Positions 1-5,972 of a stretch of 18,197 nt of DNA are shown here, in pieces. Location: NCBI GenBank assembly GCA_002426575.1, contig DIRE01000013.1, positions 22,634 through 40,830 of the forward strand, in the 5' to 3' direction. The stretch is from Clostridiaceae bacterium UBA5444. Its GTDB lineage: Bacteria > Bacillota > Clostridia > Clostridiales > Oxobacteraceae. The notes under the pieces are model-generated. The model made no database searches and was not told where the DNA came from. It worked only from the letters and a program-made list of their open reading frames with translations. Every line of letters starts with the position of its first letter. The first letter of the stretch is position 1. Made by a program: the position numbers and the translations under genes.

Positions 1-106
1 CTTGCTTCATTCCCAGCATGTCTTGCTTCATTTCCTGCTGGGTGTTTTCTATTGTATCGAGTTTATACATTACATTTTTGAGTATTGATTTCATTTCTTC
101 ATCCAT
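1..106 (-). CDS. Partial coiled-coil hypothetical protein (N-terminus only)
   Basis: The first 35 codons of a leftward gene are visible; the rest lies outside the window. It starts at an ATG at 104-106 with a GGTGATT ribosome binding site six bases upstream. The visible protein begins MDEEMKSILKNVMYKLD and then enters a repeated glutamine/methionine/lysine pattern (QQEMKQDMLGMKQ) typical of a coiled coil built from short tandem repeats. The DNA repeat is also visible as two near-identical TCTTGCTTCATT-like blocks at 1-40. Short clostridial proteins with this N-terminus and extended repeats are common and uncharacterised; I do not recognise a function. A good promoter and 11-bp direct repeats lie just upstream (115-169). 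Confidence 0.7.
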   Translation of the reverse strand, partial: MDEEMKSILKNVMYKLDTIENTQQEMKQDMLGMKQ

Positions 107-114
107 ACGAATCA

Positions 115-161
115 CCAACTATCCTTAATATTGTATTTCAATTATATCATCCAACTATCCT
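115..161. repeat. Direct repeat pair around the -10 box
   Basis: The 11-mer CCAACTATCCT occurs at 115-125 and again at 151-161, in the same orientation. One copy lies in the promoter spacer and the other at or just past the expected transcription start. This placement would suit a repressor site, but chance repetition in AT-rich DNA is not excluded. Confidence 0.4.
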
Positions 162-169
162 ACTTTCAA
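141..169 (-). promoter_or_regulatory. Sigma-A-type promoter for the partial coiled-coil gene
   Basis: On the minus strand, TTGAAA (164-169) is separated by exactly 17 bases from TATAAT (141-146). TGA immediately precedes the -10, giving an extended -10. Predicted transcription starts near 134, leaving a leader of under 30 bases before the ATG at 106. Confidence 0.65.
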
Positions 170-225
170 TCGAACTTAAGTGAAAATTGTCTGGTAAATT
201 AAGGTTAGCTGTTTGTCAGTTTATT

Positions 226-672
226 CTACTGTAAGGTTTTTAAATTCTCGCCATTTTGCCATACTTGGACTGTTATGTTTTTATCTTTTGCCTCTGATTT
301 TAGTTTTTCAAGATAGCTTTCTGCAACCTTTATTGCATCGTCTTTATCTGCATCGTAAGTAAATGAAATAGTTGCTATTATCTCTCCATCTCTATAATTT
401 GCAGAGGCTGCCAAAACATCCTTATCCTTTTTCATATTAGCAGAAACTTTTTTATTTAATTCGTCTACATTAAAGTCATCAGCTTGATTCTCATTATCTT
501 CTACTTCTTTATTATCCTTTTTATCTTCATCATTATCAACAACCACATTTGTGTCTTCTTTATTATCTCTATTCTTTTGGCTGCCTAAAGCCATAAGCCC
601 TAATGAAGAACCTATCATTAAAAATGCTAAAAAATACACAAGCCATTTACTAGCAGCAGATTTTCTTTTCAT
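226..672 (-). CDS. Membrane-anchored hypothetical protein with acidic linker
   Basis: A 148-residue protein of unknown function. It starts at ATG 672 behind a strong GGAGGGG site. Residues 1-9 are basic, and 10-30 form one hydrophobic segment (WLVYFLAFLMIGSSLGLMALG) that is probably an uncleaved signal anchor. No lipobox cysteine is visible. Residues 34-70 are a very acidic, Asp/Glu/Asn/Lys-rich linker of low complexity. Residues 71-148 look like a small folded alpha/beta domain predicted to face outward, ending in a helix and strand (AIKVAESYLEKL, then ITVQVWQNG). I recognise no enzymatic motif. It is monocistronic by layout: its own promoter lies at 736-764, and the next gene leftward has its own promoter too. 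A minor wall-associated or sporulation/germination-type protein is possible but unsupported. Confidence 0.75.
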   Translation of the reverse strand: MKRKSAASKWLVYFLAFLMIGSSLGLMALGSQKNRDNKEDTNVVVDNDEDKKDNKEVEDNENQADDFNVDELNKKVSANMKKDKDVLAASANYRDGEIIATISFTYDADKDDAIKVAESYLEKLKSEAKDKNITVQVWQNGENLKTLQ

Positions 673-735
673 TATATCCCCTCCATAACGTTAACGCATC
701 TAGTGCAATGTGAATCATTTTATATATCAACTACC

Positions 736-764
736 ATTTTACATAAAGATGAAGTATTTGTCTA
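736..764 (-). promoter_or_regulatory. Promoter of the membrane-anchored hypothetical gene
   Basis: On the minus strand, TAGACA (759-764) is spaced 17 bases from TAAAAT (736-741); each box differs from the sigma-A consensus by one base. The leader to the ATG at 672 is about 60 bases and includes the 8-bp palindrome CGTTAACG just upstream of the ribosome binding site. Confidence 0.55.
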
Positions 765-800
765 CATTATTAATTTCATACAGCCAATGTGGTAACTCCT

Positions 801-848
801 GCCATAACTCAACTAAAAACTGCCAGCCACTTTTGGTTAAGTTATGGC
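801..848 (-). repeat. REP-like element A (inverted copy), long hairpin
   Basis: Bases 801-818 pair with 831-848 to give an 18-bp stem with two G-T type pairs, closed by a 12-base loop containing TGCCAGCC. Read on the minus strand it aligns almost without gaps to elements B-E, sharing the core GTGGCTGGCAGTTTTT. It is the only copy in this orientation and faces element B, forming an inverted pair like a bacterial interspersed mosaic element. Confidence 0.8.
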
Positions 849-858
849 TATTGTTGGA

Positions 859-903
859 ATAACTCAACTAAATGGTGGCAGGCAGTTTTTTGTTTAGGTT
901 AGG
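859..903 (+). repeat. REP-like element B
   Basis: A 45-base copy of the same repeat in the rightward orientation. It begins ATAACTCAACTAAA and carries the core GGTGGCAGGCAGTTTTTT. Its right arm (GTTTAGGTTAGG) pairs imperfectly with the left arm. It ends about 40 bases before the transposase start codon. Confidence 0.75.
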
Positions 904-945
904 TTTTTTGTGGAAATAATTATTAATACAATTATATGGAGAGTG

Positions 946-1803
946 ATGCCAATGTCATCTAGAGAAAGAATTATTTACAATGGTGCTATTTATCATGTTT
1001 ATCAAAGGGGAAACAATAGGGAATATGTATTTAGCTATGATGATGTGAAAAAGTTCATAATAGATCAGATTAAAAAATACAATGACAAATTTGATTTTGA
1101 ACTGCTTGCTTACTGCATTATGGATAACCATTATCACCTTATTATAAGGACATTTGAACATTCAATTAGCGAGATAATGTTTAATATAAATAATGTATTA
1201 GGTAAAGCGTTAAACAATAGGCTAGGAAGAAAGGGACACTTATTTGAAGGAAGGTTTAAGAGCGAATTAGTTGATACTGAAGAGTATTTGATATGGCTTT
1301 TAAGATATGTTCATAGAAATCCTGTTAGGGCACATATGTGCAAGACTGTTAATGAATATTATTGGAGCAGCAATTATTTGTATAGGGGCGAATACGATTC
1401 AAATGTTAATACAGATTTTATTTTAGATATGCTATCAAATGATAGGAAAAAAGCAATTAGTATATATAAAGGGCTTATGACATCAACAGGATTTGATGAT
1501 GATAAGGCTCAGGATTTTGAAATAATTAAAGATAAATTTAAGCTAACTGAAAAGTATCTTGTAGTAGAGAGAAGAGACAATACTCCAAGTTGTGATATCA
1601 GGAAAACAATAGATGAAATAATTAATATACTAAATATACATGAATCTCAAATAACTCAAATAAAATCTGGATGCAGAGCAAGGGCACTTACACCCATAAA
1701 GAAAAAGATAATTGAAGCCACCTTGCAGCATAAATACAGCTTAAAAGAAATTTCCAACTACCTAAACTGCAGCCCCTCGGCCCTATCTCATTTATTAAAA
1801 TAG
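946..1803 (+). CDS. REP-associated tyrosine transposase (RAYT, Y1/HUH family)
   Basis: This is a 285-residue single-strand DNA transposase of the IS200/IS605-related Y1 superfamily, in the solitary REP-associated group. Visible hallmarks are an N-terminal IYHVYQRGNN strand motif, the metal-binding HUH-type motif MDNHYHLII (His about residues 62 and 64), the KGHLFEGRFKS block, and the helix YLIWLLRYVHRNPVRA, whose tyrosine in RYVH is the likely nucleophile. The C-terminal 25 residues look like a helix-turn-helix (LKEISNYLNCSPSALSHLL). The ORF extends 12 codons further to a GTG at 910, but ATG 946 has GGAG just upstream and the MP-start usual in the family; ATG 952 is also possible. RAYTs process palindromic REP sequences at single-stranded DNA. 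Five matching hairpin repeats flank this gene (801-2105), which strongly supports the assignment. The frame appears intact. Confidence 0.9.
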   Translation: MPMSSRERIIYNGAIYHVYQRGNNREYVFSYDDVKKFIIDQIKKYNDKFDFELLAYCIMDNHYHLIIRTFEHSISEIMFNINNVLGKALNNRLGRKGHLFEGRFKSELVDTEEYLIWLLRYVHRNPVRAHMCKTVNEYYWSSNYLYRGEYDSNVNTDFILDMLSNDRKKAISIYKGLMTSTGFDDDKAQDFEIIKDKFKLTEKYLVVERRDNTPSCDIRKTIDEIINILNIHESQITQIKSGCRARALTPIKKKIIEATLQHKYSLKEISNYLNCSPSALSHLLK

Positions 1804-1823
1804 CTATGGTGGCTACAAATGGC

Positions 1824-1868
1824 AAAACTCAATCACAAGGTGGCTGGCATTTTTGGTTTGAGTTTTGG
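1824..1868 (+). repeat. REP-like element C
   Basis: A 45-base copy beginning 20 bases after the transposase stop codon. CAAAACTCAA (1823-1832) pairs perfectly with TTGAGTTTTG (1858-1867), presenting the core AGGTGGCTGGCATTTTTGG in a 25-base loop. It differs from element E at only one position. Confidence 0.85.
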
Positions 1869-1879
1869 ATGTAAGTGGC

Positions 1880-1924
1880 AAAACTCAACCAAATGTTGGC
1901 TGGCAGTTATTAATTTAGTTTTGG
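1880..1924 (+). repeat. REP-like element D
   Basis: A 45-base copy 11 bases after element C in the same orientation. Arms CAAAACT and AGTTTTG pair; the loop carries TGTTGGCTGGCAGTTATT. It is the most diverged of the downstream copies, but aligns to C and E without gaps. Confidence 0.75.
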
Positions 1925-1927
1925 TTA

Positions 1928-2017
1928 TTATTGGGTCAATTCCCCTTTGATAACGATAAGGCTCGCCAACTGAAAAAACTTGTGGTGGATAGAGAAGAAG
2001 ATATACCTAAACTACCA
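1928..2017 (+). pseudogene. Possible remnant of a second RAYT gene (C-terminal part)
   Basis: An open stretch in one frame encodes FDNDKARQLKKLVVDREEDI. This resembles the intact transposase in its region after the catalytic domain, which has FDDDKAQ followed about 15 residues later by LVVERRDNTP. The shared blocks are F-D-x-D-K-A and L-V-V-x-R. There is no start codon, no HUH motif and no ribosome binding site. It lies between two copies of the repeat that flanks the intact gene, as expected if a second transposase unit was deleted internally. The match is short, so chance similarity is not excluded. Confidence 0.4.
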
Positions 2018-2057
2018 TGCATCGGTTACGTGCATGCTAATAGTTTAACCAGTATAT
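2001..2057. repeat. Nested inverted repeat beside element E
   Basis: Three collinear stems are seen: ATATAC (2001-2006) with GTATAT (2052-2057), TAAACTA (2008-2014) with TAGTTTA (2041-2047), and CATGCA (2016-2021) with TGCATG (2031-2036), around a 9-base loop. Internal loops separate them. It directly abuts element E and overlaps the end of the possible transposase remnant. There is no T-tract, so it is not an obvious terminator. Confidence 0.55.
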
Positions 2058-2060
2058 CCC

Positions 2061-2105
2061 AAAACTCAATCGCAAGGTGGCTGGCATTTTTGGTTTGAGT
2101 TTTGG
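2061..2105 (+). repeat. REP-like element E
   Basis: A 45-base copy nearly identical to element C. CCAAAACTCAA (2059-2069) pairs perfectly over 11 bp with TTGAGTTTTGG (2095-2105), with the core AGGTGGCTGGCATTTTTGG in the loop. Confidence 0.85.
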
Positions 2106-2180
2106 TCCATATAATGTATACTAATACACTGATATGCAGTTATGCTTAAAAAACGCCTCATTTTTCGGAGGTTTCCTTGG

Positions 2181-2240
2181 CACTATCGACCCGCACCCGG
2201 GACTTTCACCCGTTAGACTGCGCCCATGCCGGGCGCACAC
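2181..2240 (-). mobile_element. Truncated group II intron, 5' end only
   Basis: Read leftward from about 2238, the sequence starts GTGCGCCCGGCATGGGCGCA and continues with AGTCTAACGGGTGAAAGTCC. This is the conserved 5' boundary (GUGYG) and first stems of domain I of bacterial group II introns; the well-studied Oceanobacillus intron begins very similarly. The GCGCCC/GGGCGC hairpin is intact. Likeness fades after about 50-60 bases. No reverse transcriptase gene and no domain V hairpin follow, so only a stub remains. It begins within a few bases of the T-tract of the cell-wall gene terminator on the same strand, matching the known habit of class C introns to insert after terminator stem-loops. 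The right boundary of the stub is uncertain (about 2165-2185). Confidence 0.75.
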
Positions 2241-2243
2241 TAA

Positions 2244-2277
2244 AAAAAGAAGGAAACCATCCAGTTCCCTTCTTTTT
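2244..2277 (-). terminator. Terminator of the CWB2 cell-wall protein gene
   Basis: The stem AAAAAGAAGGGAAC / GTTTCCTTCTTTTT (minus strand, 14 bp with one wobble) has a 6-base loop and a T-tract. It lies about 33 bases beyond the stop codon of the 2310-5438 gene. The mirrored A/T flanks make it potentially bidirectional. Confidence 0.85.
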
Positions 2278-2309
2278 AAATAACTTACTATTTTTTTATT
2301 AGCCTATTC

Positions 2310-5300
2310 CTACTTTATTATTACCTTAAATGCTAATACTTTATTGTTTGTAGTTACTACAGTCATAGTGTAAGAATTGCCTTGTTTAAGATCTTTAAGC
2401 TCATTACCATCTGTTGTATTTGTAATGATAGCATTTGATATCATATCTGGTGTAACGGCTATTTCTTTTCCATATTGGTCAGTGAATTTTATTAATTGTA
2501 CTGCTAAAGTCTTTGGATCTTCTGGTTTTGCATTAGCAAGTGCAACTGATATTGTGTTATCACTTTCTACGGTTGCAATATTATCAACATCCTGTAATTC
2601 CATTTTGTCAATGGCTGGATCAACCTTTGAAACTACAAGTTTTCCAACTAATGGAGTTGCGTTAGGTGCATCAACAGTTACTATAAATGAAACTTCTCTT
2701 TCTGCATTATCGCCCCAAGCAAATCCAACTTTTGAAGTCAATTTACCTGCATCATACTTAACAAAACTGTCATTTACTACTACAGTATAATAACTTGTTG
2801 GTACAGCTACCTTTGAACCATCAGATAGTACACCATTAACTACAAGTTTAGTATCTGAAACTTCATAAACTTTCTTTAATTCTGCTAGTTCATATGAAGC
2901 TATATCATCTTTTACTACTGTTCTTGCAGTAAATGTATAATCACTATTTTTAACCTTTTCAGTTCCTTTATAAAGTGCTAGGGTGATAGTTGATGATCCT
3001 TTAGCTTTTCCATCAAAAACCTTACCAATAGCATCTATTGTACCGTTATCAGTACCACCAATTGAAACTTTGCTAGCATCTGAAGATGTAGCTTTGATTG
3101 TATACGTATCTAAATCAATGTCTCTACCATACTGATCTATAACTATAACATTTGAGTCCTTCATAGTTGCGCTTGCATCTTTAGCATAAACCTTTGTAAA
3201 GTCTTTTATGCCTGAAATTACCGAAGGCACAGCAGGTTTCTTAACATTAATTGTAAGGTTAGCATACTTTTGTGTACCTGAAAGGACTGGTATTATAATT
3301 GTTCCCTCTGTTGGGGTTACCCTTTTATCACTTATAACTAATTTGTCTTTACCTGTTACATAATTCTTAACAAATTTAATATCAAATCCTTGAGGTTTTG
3401 TGATAGTAACCTTGCCCTCAAGATCACTTACAACTGGCTTTCCAAATTGATCTACAGCTGTAAATGGTATTTCTACATTTTGATCACCAGCAGCAAATAC
3501 TGATGGTGCAGTTAAAGTTATTGTATCTACCTTAACTTCTGACTTAACTACTACATCAAAAACAGCTCTATTCCCAGTTGTCTTTGAGATTAGACTAACT
3601 TGTGATGTTCCTGTTGTGTATCCATTACCACTATATGGTTGAACCTTTAATGTTACCTTATTATTTCCTTCTTTGATCAATGCTGGTTCTGTACCAGATT
3701 TAGCAACATCTGCTACTGTTGGATTTGAAACTGTAACCATAACATCTTGACTTACATCAGCAGGATCTTCCATCTTATTCCCATATTGATCTTTTGCTTC
3801 AACTACTAAGTAAAAGTTCTCAGTTCCACCGTTTACTAATTCCTTTTTATCAGGATTATAGATTGAAGTTATTGCTACTTCAGATACTCTTGCTGGAGCA
3901 CCAACTGTAAGTACTGAAGAAGCATAAGTTCCTGAGCTTGCATGAACAATAGTTACATTTATTTTCTCACCAATAACATAAGGAGCAGCAGTATAGTTTA
4001 ATGTAATTGTACCCCCAGAAACAGGGTTAGTTACACTACCCTTTCCAGCTGAAACATTTACACTTTCGTTATCAGATATATCTTCTCCATATTGGTTTAA
4101 TACTTCGTATCCTACTGTAATAGTTTTTGAATCTCCTCTTCCTATAGTTGCTACATCACTTGTAAACTGAACCTTTGCTACCTTTTCATCAGTAACAGTT
4201 ACTGTACCTACTAACTCTTGATCATCATATTTTACTGTAACAGTGTAAGTACCTTCTGTAAGGCTGCTTGCCATCTCAAGTACTGCAGACTTTTTATTCT
4301 CTGCAAGCTTAACTTCCTTGATATTAGCTACTACTGAGCCTTTTTTAACTGATACAGTTAACTTATCTTTTTCAACTGGTTTGTTGAACTCAACTTCTAT
4401 CTTCTTAGCTCCAGTTGCTTTAGTTGAAGTTAGTCTTAAAGCTCCACCAAATAATTCATCAATTACTGCTTCAGGTATAGCTTTTTCTCCACCGAGAACA
4501 AAAACTTCAGTTTTTCCTGTTACTTTTGCATCTACAAACTTCTTTGTAGATGGGTCAACTGATTTTTTGCCAACTAAAACTATAGGTGAGTTTGTCTTAG
4601 CAGCTAATGCTGAACCTGCAAGTGCGTCAGCAAAGTCTTCTCCAGTTGCTACATAAACTTTGTCATACTTAACATCTTCAAATGCGCCAAGTACTGCAGC
4701 ATTTGTAGAATATCTGTTTGCTCCTGATAATCTTGTTGAATTTTCAAGAGCTTTTTCAACTTTGTCTGATACAACTGCTGTTCCACCTATAACATAGGAT
4801 TTAGTTAAGTCTAAATCTTTTGTATAGTCTGCAACAACTTTAGGAAGAGCTGTCTTTCCTGTTAAAAGGATTGGCATTCCTTTGTATGCAGCTATTGAAG
4901 AGATTGATAATGAATCAGCGAAAGCACTATCTGCTCCATTTGCTACTGCAACCTCTACAGGAGCTTTTTCTGTCTTAGCAGCAAGTGCCTTAGCAACTTC
5001 TACTGATGTTGCATATCTGTCAGCGCCGCTAACACGTTTAACTGTAGCAAACTTTGCAATTTCATCTTCTACTGATTTGCTAACTGCGTTAGTTCCTCCA
5101 ACGATAATTACGTTCTTAACTTCAAGATCTTTAAGTTCTTTAATAACTGCTACATTGCCTTTTGCGTCTGCTGCACCCTTTTGTGTTAATAGGAGAGGTG
5201 CATCATAACTTTTTGCTAGAGGAGCTGCACATAATGCATCTGCAGAGTTACCTCCTGTTGTAATAACTGCTGTGTCGGCTTTTTCCCAGCCAGCTTTTAC

Positions 5301-5438
5301 GATTTCTATAGCTGTATTGTATCTATCAGCTCCATCATACCTCTTTGCTGCAAATGCTGCGCTGCTGAATACTGTCATGGTTAATACCATAGCAAGTGTT
5401 AAGCACAGCGTAAGCAACTTTTTGCTTTTCTTATTCAT
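2310..5438 (-). CDS. CWB2-anchored, Ig-like repeat cell-surface protein (S-layer/Cwp type)
   Basis: This is a 1042-residue secreted protein. The frame extends to a GTG at 5531, but ATG 5438 is chosen: it has AAAGGGGA eight bases upstream and a classical signal peptide follows at once (MNKKSKKLL, a hydrophobic core, then SSAAFA cleavage at about residue 30). Three cell-wall-binding type 2 (CWB2) repeats occupy about residues 33-128, 135-229 and 237-330, each opening with a variant of RxxGAxRYxT. In the clostridial Cwp family, such triplets anchor proteins non-covalently to a wall polymer. The remaining 700 residues contain no recognisable enzyme domain. They read as consecutive beta-rich Ig/Big-like modules with recurring N/DQ-Y/F-G motifs (NQYGED, DQYGNK, DQFGKP, DQYGRD, DQYGKE). 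A structural S-layer or adhesin role is inferred. It is monocistronic, with a promoter near 5597-5625 and a terminator at 2244-2277. Confidence 0.88.
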   Translation of the reverse strand: MNKKSKKLLTLCLTLAMVLTMTVFSSAAFAAKRYDGADRYNTAIEIVKAGWEKADTAVITTGGNSADALCAAPLAKSYDAPLLLTQKGAADAKGNVAVIKELKDLEVKNVIIVGGTNAVSKSVEDEIAKFATVKRVSGADRYATSVEVAKALAAKTEKAPVEVAVANGADSAFADSLSISSIAAYKGMPILLTGKTALPKVVADYTKDLDLTKSYVIGGTAVVSDKVEKALENSTRLSGANRYSTNAAVLGAFEDVKYDKVYVATGEDFADALAGSALAAKTNSPIVLVGKKSVDPSTKKFVDAKVTGKTEVFVLGGEKAIPEAVIDELFGGALRLTSTKATGAKKIEVEFNKPVEKDKLTVSVKKGSVVANIKEVKLAENKKSAVLEMASSLTEGTYTVTVKYDDQELVGTVTVTDEKVAKVQFTSDVATIGRGDSKTITVGYEVLNQYGEDISDNESVNVSAGKGSVTNPVSGGTITLNYTAAPYVIGEKINVTIVHASSGTYASSVLTVGAPARVSEVAITSIYNPDKKELVNGGTENFYLVVEAKDQYGNKMEDPADVSQDVMVTVSNPTVADVAKSGTEPALIKEGNNKVTLKVQPYSGNGYTTGTSQVSLISKTTGNRAVFDVVVKSEVKVDTITLTAPSVFAAGDQNVEIPFTAVDQFGKPVVSDLEGKVTITKPQGFDIKFVKNYVTGKDKLVISDKRVTPTEGTIIIPVLSGTQKYANLTINVKKPAVPSVISGIKDFTKVYAKDASATMKDSNVIVIDQYGRDIDLDTYTIKATSSDASKVSIGGTDNGTIDAIGKVFDGKAKGSSTITLALYKGTEKVKNSDYTFTARTVVKDDIASYELAELKKVYEVSDTKLVVNGVLSDGSKVAVPTSYYTVVVNDSFVKYDAGKLTSKVGFAWGDNAEREVSFIVTVDAPNATPLVGKLVVSKVDPAIDKMELQDVDNIATVESDNTISVALANAKPEDPKTLAVQLIKFTDQYGKEIAVTPDMISNAIITNTTDGNELKDLKQGNSYTMTVVTTNNKVLAFKVIIK

Positions 5439-5590
5439 ACTAAAAGTCCCCTTTCTAATTTTCTTACAAAGCACAGATGTGAGTGGCTTTGTAGTTTCAT
5501 TGTTGTTAATATTTGGGTTTACAAGTATCACCCCTCACCCCCTCTCACCAGTCGGTAGTATATACCATATATGCCATGTGATATACGATA
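5439..5590 (-). other. Long 5' leader of the CWB2 protein gene
   Basis: About 150 bases lie between the candidate promoter and the ATG. The leader has AT-rich dyads (GTATAT with ATATAC) and an unusual purine block at 5528-5550 reading GGTGAGAGGGGGTGAGGGG on the transcript. This block resembles a ribosome binding site without a following convincing gene. I recognise no known riboswitch class. Long leaders are common for abundant surface proteins and may stabilise the message. Confidence 0.35.
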
Positions 5591-5596
5591 TACCCT

Positions 5597-5625
5597 TTTA
5601 TATAATATATCACATCTATTACCAA
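5597..5625 (-). promoter_or_regulatory. Candidate promoter of the CWB2 protein gene
   Basis: On the minus strand, TTGGTA (5620-5625) is 17 bases from TATAAA (5597-5602), with further TATAAT-like sequence overlapping. It implies a leader of about 150 bases. The region is very AT-rich, so other -10 choices exist. Confidence 0.4.
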
Positions 5626-5639
5626 AAAGCACAATATTT

Positions 5640-5925
5640 TTCACCCTATATACAGTAATTAGTAGTTGTTTCTATGCTAAAAGCGCTGTAATACTTGGTA
5701 ATACTGTGGTATATTAAACATTGTACTGTTTAGTAACATATTCCATTACTAGGATAGCATGGTTTATTGTGAAAGTAAATACCTCCTATGTATCCATATA
5801 CCATGTATATTATTGGGTTCAAGCCCACATACTTCAATAGGTTAAGGGCTGTAAATCATATATTACATTTTGGTTACAATGGGGTAACAATGCAATTACG
5901 GAAGTACTTGGTGGACATAAGGGTG
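5640..5925. other. Unassigned intergenic region upstream of the CWB2 gene
   Basis: I see no coding region here. It holds an exact direct repeat, GTAATACT at 5688-5695 and 5698-5705 (10-base period), an inverted repeat TAGTAA/TTACTA around 5731-5751, a GTTAC/GTAAC dyad around 5873-5887, and a GC-rich patch TGGGTTCAAGCCCA at 5814-5827. These could be regulator sites or part of a small RNA, but no promoter/terminator pair is clear. Confidence 0.35.
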
Positions 5926-5931
5926 AAAAAA

Positions 5932-5963
5932 AAGCCCTAGGCTGTATTTAAAACCTAGGGCTT
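5932..5963 (-). terminator. Terminator of the chemoreceptor operon
   Basis: AAGCCCTAGG (5932-5941) and CCTAGGGCTT (5954-5963) form a perfect 10-bp stem with a 12-base loop. On the minus strand the stem runs into a 9-base T-tract. It lies 10 bases beyond the stop of the downstream chemoreceptor gene. Confidence 0.92.
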
Positions 5964-5972
5964 CGTGTTAAA

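Noticed and set aside
955..1161. 68-codon leftward open frame
   Set aside because: It lies antisense within the RAYT gene and only mirrors its codons.
801..2105. Repeated elements as a CRISPR array
   Set aside because: Spacing is irregular, one copy is inverted, copies differ in sequence, and a transposase gene lies in the middle; there is no regular spacer pattern.
2181..2240. GC-rich structured patch as a riboswitch (for example cyclic-di-GMP type)
   Set aside because: The order of motifs matches the 5' end of a group II intron, and it lies after a terminator rather than before a gene.
5439..5531. Upstream GTG start adding 31 residues to the CWB2 protein
   Set aside because: It would bury the signal peptide behind a long non-conserved segment; ATG 5438 has a good ribosome binding site directly before the signal sequence.
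5814..5827. TGGGTTCAAGCCCA as the T-arm of a tRNA
   Set aside because: No acceptor, D or anticodon arms can be built around it on either strand.
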